This document shows, piece by piece, positions 8,725 to 16,602 of a stretch of DNA of 26,068 nucleotides (within the stretch, counting starts at the first letter, position 1; each line of letters begins with the position of its first letter). This DNA is from CAWEHT01 sp963808455 (GTDB lineage Bacteria > Chloroflexota > Anaerolineae > CG2-30-64-16), in assembly GCA_963808455.1 (NCBI GenBank), contig CAWEHT010000226.1, positions 1 to 26,068 of the forward strand, read 5' to 3'. The translations under genes were made by a program, and so were the position numbers. The notes under the pieces were generated by a model that worked only from the letters and a program-made list of their open reading frames with translations, ran no database searches and was not told the origin of the DNA.

Positions 8725-10201
8725 CTAGTAACGCCCGGTCCTGGCTTCACTGAGACTGACGCAAATGCTCTTCTTCTGAGTGTAGTGCTCAAGCGCCATC
8801 TTGTGACTTTCGCGCCCGATGCCTGATTTCTTATACCCGCCGAACGGCATGTGCGCCGGCGAAGCGATGTAACAATTCACCCACATCCGCCCGGTCTCGA
8901 CGCTCTGCGCCACCCGGAAGGCTCGGTTGATATCTTTCGTCCACACCGCGCCGGCCAGCCCATACTCGCTGTCATTGGCCATCTCGATGACCTCTTCTTC
9001 GGTGCGGAACTTTATGAAGCAGGCAACCGGGCCGAAGATCTCTTCCTGAGCCACCCGCATCTTGTTGTTGACGTCGGTGAGGATCGTCGGTGCCATAAAG
9101 CATCCCTGGTCGAGCCCGTCCGCCGTGAGACGGTAGCCGCCGGTTGCCACCTTGGCACCTTCCTTCTTGCCGAGCTCGATGTAGCCCAGCACTTTCTGGA
9201 GCTGAGCTTGGTTTACCAGCGACCCCATCTGGGTCGCCATGTCCCAAGGAAGGCCGACTTTCACCTTCTCGAAGGCCGCCACCGCGGCGTCCAGGAATTT
9301 GCCATAGATATCTTCGTGGACGAACACCCGCGACCCGGAGGTGCAGACCTGCCCCTGCGAGGCCAGGATGCCGATCTGCACACCCTCGATGGCCTTGTCC
9401 CACGGACAGTCCGGGAAGTAGATGTTCGCCGACTTGCCGCCCAGTTCGAGGGTCGCCGGGATCAGTTTTCTTGCTGCCGCCTCGGCAACGGCATAGCCGA
9501 CCTCCGTCGAGCCGGTGAAGGACAGCTTCCGCAGCCGGGGGTGTTGCAGCAAATGGTTGCCGGCCCGTGCACCGACTCCGGTCACAACGTTGAGCACACC
9601 CGCAGGGAGGACCTGCTCGGCGAGCTTCGCGAACTCGAGGAGGCTCAAGGGGGTGACTGAAGAGGGTTTGATCACGACGCAGTCGCCCGCTGCCAGGGCC
9701 GGGGCGAGCTTTCCGGCCGCCAGGAACAATGGGTAGTTCCAGGCAACGATCTGGCCGACGACCCCGATAGGTTCGTGGAGGACGATGCTCAACATATTCT
9801 GGTTGATCATCGTGGCCTGGCCCTCGTCCGTCCTCGCGGCGCTGGCGAAGTAGCGGAAGAGATCGATGCTTCCGGGGATGTCACTGGTTCGGGTCTCGCG
9901 GATCGGCTTGCCGTTGTCCAGGGTCTCGATCATAGCCAGCTTGTCGAGATTGGCCTCCATCAAGTCGGCCAGCTGCAACAGCATACGCTGGCGCTCCGCA
10001 GGGCTGGTTTTCTTCCAGCCACTGAACGCCTTCCAGGCTGCCTGGACGGCGCGGTCCACATCTTCTTCGCCGGCATCCGCGGCAGGTCGCGAGGTGTTCG
10101 CCATTGGCCGGGCAGGTCGTCTCGAAAGTCTTCGCCTCGCAAGCGTCCACCCACTCGCCGCCAATGAACAAACGGTAGGTGGCATCCATCGGTTTTTCCA
10201 C
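8725..10201 (-). CDS. NAD(P)-dependent aldehyde dehydrogenase (one frameshift)
   Basis: Oxidises an aldehyde to the acid; about 491 residues after removing one base, a normal family length. The GTG start at 10199-10201 has AAGGAG 6 nt upstream; the product begins MEKPMDATYRLFIGGEWV. Visible motifs are VGQIVAWNYPL (cofactor fold), SFTGSTEVGYAVAEAA, LELGGKSANI with the general-base Glu, and GQVCTSGSRVFV with the nucleophilic Cys. The C-terminus ends in ALEHYTQKKSICVSL, as in betaine- and phenylacetaldehyde-type enzymes. The frameshift near 10086-10095 separates PANGEHLA from the continuation AADAGEEDVDRAVQAAWK. It sits between amidohydrolase genes, which suggests that hydrolysis yields an aldehyde or an amino-aldehyde. 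The exact substrate class cannot be read from sequence. Confidence 0.9.
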
Positions 10202-10293
10202 GTCGTGCTCCTTGTTCAGGGCCTGAAAACAATGACTTCCGCGAGGGTGATGCTGAGAACGGGCAAGTCAAGGCCCGCGTTGCTGCCCGCACC

Positions 10294-11880
10294 TCAGCCC
10301 GCGACATCCTTCAGGGCCGAGTAAGCGATCTTTCCACCCACGAGCGTCAGGGCAACAGGCATGTCCATCAAGGCCCGGGGGTCCACGGTGAAAGGGTCAC
10401 CCTCCAACACAACCAGATCGGCCAGCTTGCCTTCTTCGATGGTTCCCTTGTCCTTCTCTTCGAAGGCGATCCTGGCCGCGTTGACGGTGTATAACGACAA
10501 CGCCTCGCGTACGCTGAGGCGCCGCTCCTCGTCGGGATGGTTGACCAGCGCATGCACCCCGAACAGCGGGTCCATGGGTTTACCATCGCTATTGGACCCG
10601 CCGGCGACCAGCAAGCCGGCATCGACGATCTTGCGGTACGGGTGACGCCAGTGGTATCGTTCCGGTCCCAGAAACTTCAACGCTGCAGGCGAGTACGCGA
10701 GCGACCCTCCACTTGCGACGTAGGCGAAATTGGGTTGCATGGCAACGGCGACCCCGAGTCGAGCCGCCTTCTCGATTTGCTGGGGGGTGGGAAGACTGAA
10801 GTGCTCGATGCGGTGGCGATGGTCGCCGCGAGGCTCGTCTAGCAGAGCTCGCTCGTAGGCACCCAACAGCTGCGCGATCGCCGCATCGCCGATGGCGTGC
10901 ATGCTGATCTGGAGCCCTGCCTTGTGGGCACGGCTCACAAAACCGCGCAGCTCTTCATCAGAAAAGTAGAGCGTGCCACAGGTCGCCGGGTCATCCGCGT
11001 AGGGATCGACAAAGGCCGCCGTGTGGTCATTGTAGGCCCCATCCAGACACAGGCAACCCCCGATGCAGTTTAGCCCAAGCTCCAGCGCTCTTTCGACGCG
11101 CGTCGATTGGAAATAGACTACCGTTCGCAATAACAGATGCTGCCGCTCCTCCAGCAGGACTTCCACGTCGCGCTCAGGCCAGCGTCCGTGCCCATCGTCG
11201 CTGCCGCCCTCCATGGCATGCACTGTCGTAATCCCCGCGCGCGCGGCCAGGGTCGCAGCCCGGCGCAGGGCTGCCCTGCGGGTGCCATCGCCCAGGCGGC
11301 TGTGCCAATGGAAACGCGCCAGCTGGTTAGCGCGGCCAAACAGCAGCCCCGTCGGCAGGCCCGTGTCCGGGGCCCTCGTCACCCCGTGCGTTCCGGGAAC
11401 GATCCCGATGCCTGCCCAGGCTCGTGAATTGACGACGCATGAGTGGCCTCCGGGATCGATGATCATCACCGCGTGTCGAGGCGCGATCCAGTCACAGGCG
11501 GCGAGCGTCAACGGCTGATCGAGCCCTTGGATGCTGCAGCCATAGATCACGATGGGCTCGCCGGCTGGGGCTTGCCTGACCGCTTGCGCCAGCAGCTCAT
11601 GCAGCTCCTGGGCCGATTCCACATCCTCCGCGTTGGGGCCCAGCGCAGCCAGGCCGGTCTGCGTAAGATGCACGTGCGTATCGATGAACCCAGGCAGGAC
11701 GGTCTTGCCCGGGAGGCTCAGCACGCGGGTGCCCGGCCCTATCATTGGCAGGACCGTCTCGTGGGTGCCGGCGGCCGCAATCCGGCCATCTTCGATCGCG
11801 AGGGCTTCCGCCTGGCTGCTGCCTGCGCGCTCTTGCATCGTCAGGATGTTAGCGTCGGTGATCACCATCTCTGCGAACAT
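10294..11880 (-). CDS. YtcJ-like amidohydrolase, paralogue 2
   Basis: Intact 528-residue amidohydrolase and the best reference copy for its frameshifted neighbours. It begins MFAEMVITDANILTM, has HxH at residues 69/71 in GFIDTHVHLTQTG, then GGHSCVVNSRAW, SMHAIGDAAIAQLL, HRHRIEHFSLPTPQ and VAGGSNSDGKPMDP. The usual GGSDSD motif reads GGSNSD here, so the first Asp is replaced by Asn while the second is kept. The end is KGTIEEGKLADLVVLEGDP. The start ATG at 11878-11880 has no strong ribosome site. It follows the previous stop by only 20 nt, so translation is probably coupled. A long stretch is nearly identical to paralogue 1, indicating tandem duplication. Confidence 0.92.
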   Translation of the reverse strand: MFAEMVITDANILTMQERAGSSQAEALAIEDGRIAAAGTHETVLPMIGPGTRVLSLPGKTVLPGFIDTHVHLTQTGLAALGPNAEDVESAQELHELLAQAVRQAPAGEPIVIYGCSIQGLDQPLTLAACDWIAPRHAVMIIDPGGHSCVVNSRAWAGIGIVPGTHGVTRAPDTGLPTGLLFGRANQLARFHWHSRLGDGTRRAALRRAATLAARAGITTVHAMEGGSDDGHGRWPERDVEVLLEERQHLLLRTVVYFQSTRVERALELGLNCIGGCLCLDGAYNDHTAAFVDPYADDPATCGTLYFSDEELRGFVSRAHKAGLQISMHAIGDAAIAQLLGAYERALLDEPRGDHRHRIEHFSLPTPQQIEKAARLGVAVAMQPNFAYVASGGSLAYSPAALKFLGPERYHWRHPYRKIVDAGLLVAGGSNSDGKPMDPLFGVHALVNHPDEERRLSVREALSLYTVNAARIAFEEKDKGTIEEGKLADLVVLEGDPFTVDPRALMDMPVALTLVGGKIAYSALKDVAG

Positions 11881-11900
11881 GGATAACTCGCGAATTCTGC

Positions 11901-13533
11901 TCAGGTCACCGGGAGCGCGCCGGGGCGCGCCTTGTCTTCCGGTATCGAGGGGCGATGCCACTCAGGGCGCGCGTAAGCCACCTCGCCGCCGATCATCGTC
12001 ATGGCCACGGTAACACCCTGGAGCCGGCTGGGACAGGCCCTCAAGGGGTCCTCTTCCAACACGACCAGGTCGGCCAGCTTGCCGGCCTCGATAGTCCCCT
12101 TATCTTTTTCCTCGAAGGCGATCCTGGCCGCATTGGCGGTGTACAACGACAGCGCTTCGTGTGCGCTCAACCGCCGCTCCTCGTCGGGATGGTTGACCAG
12201 CGCGTGGAATCCCAAACAAAGGGCCAAAGGGCTTGGCATCGCTGTCCGAGCCGGCGGCAACCAGAACGCCCGCGGCCAGGATGCGCCGATAGGGGTGCCT
12301 CCGACGGTATCGTGCCGGACCGAGCATGGCAAGCCCGGCGATCTGGTCGTCATTTTGGCCTTCTGGGGGCACATAGGCGAAATTGGGCTGCATGGCGACG
12401 GCGACCCCGAGTCGAGCCGCCCGCTCGATTTGCTGGGGGGTGGGAAGACTGAAGTGCTCGATGCGATGGCGATGGTCGGCGCGGGGCTCGTCGAGCAGCG
12501 CACGCTCGTAGGCGCCCAGCAGCTGTTCGATCGCCGCATCGCCGATGGCGTGCATACTGATCTGGAGCCCCGCCGTGTGGGCGCGGCTCACAAAACCCCG
12601 CAGCTCCTCATCAGAAAAGTAAAGCATGCCGCAGGTCGTCGGGGCATCCGTGTAAGGATCGCGCAGGGCCGCGGTGTGCTCCCCATACGCACCGTCCACA
12701 TACAGGCATCCGCCGATCCGGGGCAGGCCAAGCTTCTGGACCCGCAGCACGTCGGTCGTCTGAAAGTAGACCACCGTGCGCACCGGTAGCCGGGATTGCT
12801 CCTGAACAAGGACTTCCACGTCCCGTTCCCCCAGCCAGCCGTGACCGTCGTCCGTGCCGCCTTCCAGTGCGTGCACCGTAGTAATGCCCACGCTCAGCGC
12901 CATCTGAGCTGCCTTGTGCAGCGCCGCGGCCCGGGTGGCGTCGTCGATCCGATTGAGAAAGTGGAAACGCGCCCTCGTGTTGGCAGGGCCCAGCAGCACG
13001 CCGTTAGGCTTGCCGGTAAAGGGGTCGCGCACCAGGCCCCGCATCCACGCTGGCAGATTCAGTTCTTGCCAGGCGACCCCGTTCAGAGCACACGCATGGC
13101 AACCAATATCCGACACCAAGAGAGGATTCCGGGGGGTAACCCGATCATACTGCTCGAGGGTAAGTGGGTGATCGAGTTCGCCGAAAGCCGCGCCGTAGAG
13201 GACGATCAGCTCGCCTTCCGCCGCTCTTGCGGCCTGCCCGGCGATGACATCCAGCACGGCGTCTGCCGAGCGGATACCGTAGAGGTTAGGGCCCAGAGCG
13301 CCCAGGCCGGTCAATGTGAGATGCACGTGAGTATCGATGAAACCCGGCAGGACGGCTCTTCCCGCCACATCGAGCACCCGCGTGGACGGGCCGACCAGAG
13401 CCTCGATTTCCTCATCGGCGCCAACCGCCAGGATGCGCCCCTGAGCAATGGCGAGCGCTTGGGCATAACCAGGGACCTCATCCCGGGCCATGGTTATCAC
13501 ACGGCCGTTCCTGATCACGGTCTCCGCGATCAC
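11901..13533 (-). CDS. YtcJ-like amidohydrolase, paralogue 1 and first gene of the cluster (one frameshift)
   Basis: About 543 residues after removing one base. It starts with GTG (13531-13533), preceded by GGGAAAG, and reads MIAETVIRNGRVITMARDE. HxH is at residues 69/71 in GFIDTHVHLTLTG; later motifs are SMHAIGDAAIEQLLGAYERA, HRHRIEHFSLPTPQ and AAGSDSDAKPFGP. The frame breaks near 12211-12213, in or next to a GGG run, after GPLFG; the other frame continues FHALVNHPDEERRLS to the typical end KGTIEAGKLADLVVLEEDP. As the first gene of the leftward transcript it is fed directly by the operator-bearing promoter at 13641-13684, through a 115-nt structured leader. It is most similar to the next gene. 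Confidence 0.87.
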
Positions 13534-13579
13534 TGTATGCTTTCCCGGCTGTAGCCTGTCACATCATCATCCCGCAACC

Positions 13580-13631
13580 AAGCGTTACAGCATCGAACAG
13601 GCGCCCAGCACGCCAGTGTGATGCGACGCTT
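13580..13631 (-). promoter_or_regulatory. Nested hairpin in the leader of the amidohydrolase operon
   Basis: A 52-nt, nearly symmetric nested inverted repeat lies between promoter and start codon: AAGCGT/ACGCTT (6 bp), GCATC/GATGC (5 bp) and GGCG/CGCC (4 bp), with internal loops 4/1 and 5/5 and a 7-nt apical loop. The 5/5 loop can add an A-U, a C-G and a G-U pair. It ends about 47 nt before the GTG start. It is a candidate cis-acting RNA element or a second protein-binding site. No poly-U follows, so it is not an intrinsic attenuator by itself, and no known riboswitch consensus was recognised. Confidence 0.5.
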
Positions 13632-13640
13632 TACTCAGAA

Positions 13641-13684
13641 TTGGTATGATGACCATATTATAGCACCACAGTTCAGGTTGTCAA
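13641..13684 (-). promoter_or_regulatory. Promoter and operator of the amidohydrolase/transport operon
   Basis: Minus-strand -35 TTGACA (13679-13684), 16-bp spacer, -10 TATAAT (13657-13662), then the palindrome TTGGTATGATGACCA (13641-13655 on +) over the expected start. It matches the module upstream of the GntR regulator in -35, spacer length, -10, operator sequence and operator placement. The 3' part of the spacer (TGGTGC) is also shared. Repression by that regulator is the natural inference. Confidence 0.85.
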
Positions 13685-13746
13685 GGGAACCATTCTGCAA
13701 ACAGGGCACTTGGTATGGCCAAACAAGCAATCGCAACATGGCGCCA

Positions 13747-13776
13747 TTGACGGGAAATCAGGTTAGATGCTAGACT
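13747..13776 (+). promoter_or_regulatory. Promoter of the small AtzF_C-like gene
   Basis: TTGACG (13747-13752), an 18-bp spacer and an extended -10 TGC-TAGACT (13768-13776), giving a leader of about 23 nt that contains AAGGAG. An operator-like half palindrome TTGGTATGGCCAA (13710-13722) lies just upstream. It shares TTGGTATG with the cluster operator, so co-regulation is possible but unproven. Confidence 0.5.
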
Positions 13777-13805
13777 GCAAGTCGTCATCCATAAGGAGCA
13801 GGACA

Positions 13806-14192
13806 ATGTTGTTCGCCGTCAACGGCACGCTTATGCGCGGCCTGGAACTCAGTGGCAACCTGACAGCGGCCGGCGGGCGCTTTGTCCGCGAGGCTACCAC
13901 CGCGGCGCTCTACCGACTCTTTTCCGTCAACGACCTTTACCCAGGCATGATTCGTGCGGTCGAGGGAGGCGCAACAATCGCTCTGGAGCTTTGGGAAATC
14001 AGCTTGCCGGGCCTCACCAAAGTGCTGGAGCAAGAACCACGAGGGCTGTGCCTCGGTCGGGTTGTGCTTGCCGATGCCAGCGAGGTCTGGGGCGTGCTCG
14101 CCGAGCCATGGATCGTTTCCGGGCAAAAGGAGATCACGGCATACGGCAGCTGGCGAGCTTACCGGCGCGTGAGTACATCCAAATATACTTGA
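13806..14192 (+). CDS. Stand-alone allophanate-hydrolase C-terminal-domain-like protein
   Basis: Small 128-residue protein that resembles the C-terminal domain of allophanate hydrolase (AtzF/DUR1,2) and lacks the amidase half. It starts MLFAVNGTLMRGLELSG, then has ATTAALYRLFSVNDLYPGMIR, the acidic strand TIALELWEI, and ends ITAYGSWRAYRR, as that domain does. The ATG at 13806 has AAGGAG 7 nt upstream. In full-length enzymes this domain has a gamma-glutamylcyclotransferase-like fold and assists the second step of allophanate breakdown. What a free copy does is not established. It is transcribed divergently from the amidohydrolase operon, which would fit a role in processing carbamoyl or urea-like products. 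Recognition is by motif only. Confidence 0.7.
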   Translation: MLFAVNGTLMRGLELSGNLTAAGGRFVREATTAALYRLFSVNDLYPGMIRAVEGGATIALELWEISLPGLTKVLEQEPRGLCLGRVVLADASEVWGVLAEPWIVSGQKEITAYGSWRAYRRVSTSKYT

Positions 14193-14302
14193 AGGCGGCC
14201 GATATCCTGAGATCCGGGCACGGACTAAAGTTCTATATGGTTGTTGACGCCACTGATGCTCTCGGATTTGGCAAAAAGGCCAACAGGGTAGATCATTGAT
14301 TT

Positions 14303-14941
14303 ATGCTTGAAGGACCACACCCACCCATGGAAATACTAGCCCCGGACAATCTGGCTCTGTTGCGCGACAGGGCGCTCGAGTGGGGAGCGGAGCGGGCAAG
14401 CCTGTTCCCTGCACGAGATGTAATGGTGGATGAGCGCACCCGGCTCAAGTGCCTGGTGCCGCGTTGCATCAATTATGGCAAACCGATGTGCCCACCCAAC
14501 GTGCCGCCCGTGGAAGAATTTCGGAAAGTGCTGGCCCGTTACGAGCACGCGCTCCTTGTGCAGATGCCAATCGGAGCAGCCGTGAGAGCGCTCCGCGACG
14601 GCCACAGCGAGGGCGCCACTCTTGCGCAGATGGCCGAAGAATCGAGGCAGTCAACCAGCATGTCCGCCGCTCGGCACCGCTTTTATGAGTTGATTGCGAG
14701 GCTGGAGTCTGAAGCTTTCAGGCTGGGGTATCGCTATGCAGCCGGGTTGGCTGTCGGCAACTACCAGGCCGCCCTGTCCGCGGGCGAGGGGCCTGACCAT
14801 CCCGAGCCGCCCTTCTTCGCCCGACCTTCCATGGAAGCCATGGGCATCGATGTCGTGGAGACGGCCCGGCTCGCCGGCTTACCCTTATCATTTTCCGAGC
14901 CGAGCCGCCTTTGTTTCAATGGGCTGATTCTGATCGATTAG
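14303..14941 (+). CDS. DUF2284-type predicted metal-binding protein
   Basis: A 212-residue protein of the DUF2284 family, whose role is unknown. The first Cys cluster is present as CLVPRCINYGKPMCPPN (near residues 50-66). The second half has the family signature ARPSMEAMGIDVVETARLAG. In relatives a second group of cysteines precedes that signature; here the stretch LAVGNYQAALSAGEGPDHPE contains none. Either metal binding is reduced or this branch works differently. Neither the ATG at 14303 nor the one at 14327 has a recognisable ribosome site, so the start is uncertain. The stop codon overlaps the stop of the convergent response regulator by 4 bp. Confidence 0.8.
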   Translation: MLEGPHPPMEILAPDNLALLRDRALEWGAERASLFPARDVMVDERTRLKCLVPRCINYGKPMCPPNVPPVEEFRKVLARYEHALLVQMPIGAAVRALRDGHSEGATLAQMAEESRQSTSMSAARHRFYELIARLESEAFRLGYRYAAGLAVGNYQAALSAGEGPDHPEPPFFARPSMEAMGIDVVETARLAGLPLSFSEPSRLCFNGLILID

Positions 14942-15345
14942 AGCACGCAGACCGGGCTCCGTACCAGGGGCGCGGGCACGGCAGGCCCCAGCCAGGCCGA
15001 GATTGCCGAGCATAGCTCAGAGGGCGCGAATGGCTTGGAAATAAAGGCATTCGCGCCGAGCTCGTAGGCGCGCCGTACGTGCTCCTCGTTGCCGGATGCC
15101 GTGAGCATCAGCACCGGTAAGCCGCTCGTTGGCGGCGAGCTTCTGATCGCCGCGAGGGTCGCCAGGCCGTCGCGGACGGGCATCATCACATCGAGCAATA
15201 CCAGGTCCACTGGCTGCCGGTCCAATGCCTGCAAGGCTTGATCGCCGTTGGCAGCGGGCACGAAGTCATAGCCCTTGCACGTCAACAAGAGACGCAGCAG
15301 TCTCACGACGTCAGGATCATCATCGACGGCCAGAATGCGTGACAT
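14938..15345 (-). CDS. Single-domain response regulator (CheY-like)
   Basis: A 135-residue receiver domain with no output domain. Asp 8-10 form the acidic pocket, Asp52 in LVLLDVMMP is the phosphorylated residue, Thr82 in MLTAS and Lys104 in FISKPF complete the switch. The last 15 residues form a Pro-rich tail. The start ATG at 15343-15345 follows AGGAAG at about 6 nt. No histidine kinase lies in the window, so the partner is elsewhere. The gene is read leftward from a site 101 nt after the threonine aldolase gene and may share its transcript. Its end overlaps the end of the DUF2284 gene. Output must be by protein contact rather than DNA binding. Confidence 0.92.
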   Translation of the reverse strand: MSRILAVDDDPDVVRLLRLLLTCKGYDFVPAANGDQALQALDRQPVDLVLLDVMMPVRDGLATLAAIRSSPPTSGLPVLMLTASGNEEHVRRAYELGANAFISKPFAPSELCSAISAWLGPAVPAPLVRSPVCVL

Positions 15346-15446
15346 ATGTTGCTTCCTGTCCAGGCGAGGCGGTGCAACCAACAGGTAACTCGCTAACCAT
15401 CGAGCAGCATAGCGCACATCGCAATGCATGCAATAGGACAAAGGTA

Positions 15447-16485
15447 TTATGCCAGCATCACTTCGCGCACCGCAGCGACAACTTGCTGGATATCTTCCGG
15501 CGTGACATGGTAATGGGTGACAGCGCGTATCCGGCGCGGGCCAGTTGTGTGCAAACGAACACCTCGCCGATCGAGAGCCGCCGTGAGTCCCGCGGCATCC
15601 ATGTCGGGCCTGGTCACCTGGAAGAACAGGATGTTCGTCCGGCATGGCACCTCCTCGACAAGAATGCCTGGCAAGCCCCGTAAGCTGTCTGCCGAGCGCG
15701 CCAGCATTGGCGTGGTCCTCGGCGAGACGGTCCACCATCTGATCGAGAGCTACCAAGCCGGCAGCGGCCAGCACCCCGGCCTGCCGCATGCCACCTCCTA
15801 CCACCTTGCGAGCTCGCCTTGCCTCAGCGATGAAAGCCCTGGTCCCACAGACCACTGCCCCGACCGGTGCGCCCAGCCCTTTGCTGAGACAGAAAGTGAC
15901 CGAGTCGGCATCGTCCACCAGCACCTTGACCTCTACGCCGAGCGCGACGGCGGCGTTGAAGATGCGCGCCCCGTCCAGATGCAGGCGCAGCCCACGCGCC
16001 CGGGCCAGATTCCCGAGCGCGCGCATATACTCGGGGTTGAGCGGCACACCACCCATGATATTGTGAGTGTTCTCGACCGTGATCAGGCGCGTGCGCGGGT
16101 AGTGTATGTTGTTGGCGCGGATCGCCCATTCCACCTCCGCCAGATCAAGAGTGCCATCAGGCCGGTTGCGCAGGATGCGCGGCTGGATTCCGCCCAACGC
16201 GGCCATGCCGCCTTGTTCGTTGATGAAGGTGTGCGCTTGATCACCCGCGATCACTTCGTCGCCTCGGCCACATTGGGCGAGCAGGCTCACAAGATTGCCC
16301 ATCGTGCCTGAGACCACCAACAGCGCGGCATCCTTCCCAAGTCGAGCTGCAGCTTGTTCCTCCAGTCGAAGGACGGTGGGGTCCTCGCCAAAAACGTCGT
16401 CCCCTACTTCGGCCTTGGCCATGGCCTCACGCATGGCCGGTGTCGGCTTGGTCACCGTGTCGCTACGTAAATCTATGATGCGCAT
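15447..16485 (-). CDS. ltaE: Low-specificity L-threonine aldolase (one frameshift)
   Basis: PLP enzyme that splits L-threonine or allo-threonine to glycine and acetaldehyde; about 345 residues after removing one base, the usual length. It begins MRIIDLRSDTVTKPTPAMR, has VGDDVFGEDPTV, ENTHNIMGG, LHLDGARIFN (cofactor-binding Asp) and FCLSKGLGAPVGAV, where Lys carries PLP. An extra base in or near a four-C run at 15676-15679 shifts the frame after RQLTGL; the other frame goes on as PGILVEEVPCRTNILFFQV to the end. The ATG at 16483-16485 has GGGGAG upstream. Its promoter is back to back with that of the MalY-like gene. Acetaldehyde could be a substrate for the cluster's dehydrogenase, but that link is speculative. 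Confidence 0.9.
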
Positions 16486-16554
16486 GAAACCACTCCCCCG
16501 CTCATTTCCTGGCCAATGGCGCCCATGCACCAGCCGGCCAGTTCCTAAGCGCCA

Positions 16555-16595
16555 ATTATACCAAATTTCCTCTCGCAGGCTGCACATGGTACCAT
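16555..16595. promoter_or_regulatory. Back-to-back promoters of threonine aldolase and MalY-like genes
   Basis: Leftward: an extended -10 TGG-TATAAT (plus strand 16555-16563), placing the threonine aldolase start point near 16548. Rightward: an extended -10 TGG-TACCAT (16587-16595), 7 nt before the MalY-like ATG. Both have weak -35 boxes and are only about 30 bp apart, so the two polymerases probably compete. The 10-bp palindrome ATGGTACCAT (16586-16595) covers the rightward -10 and could be an operator. Confidence 0.5.
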
Positions 16596-16602
16596 ATGCG
16601 GC

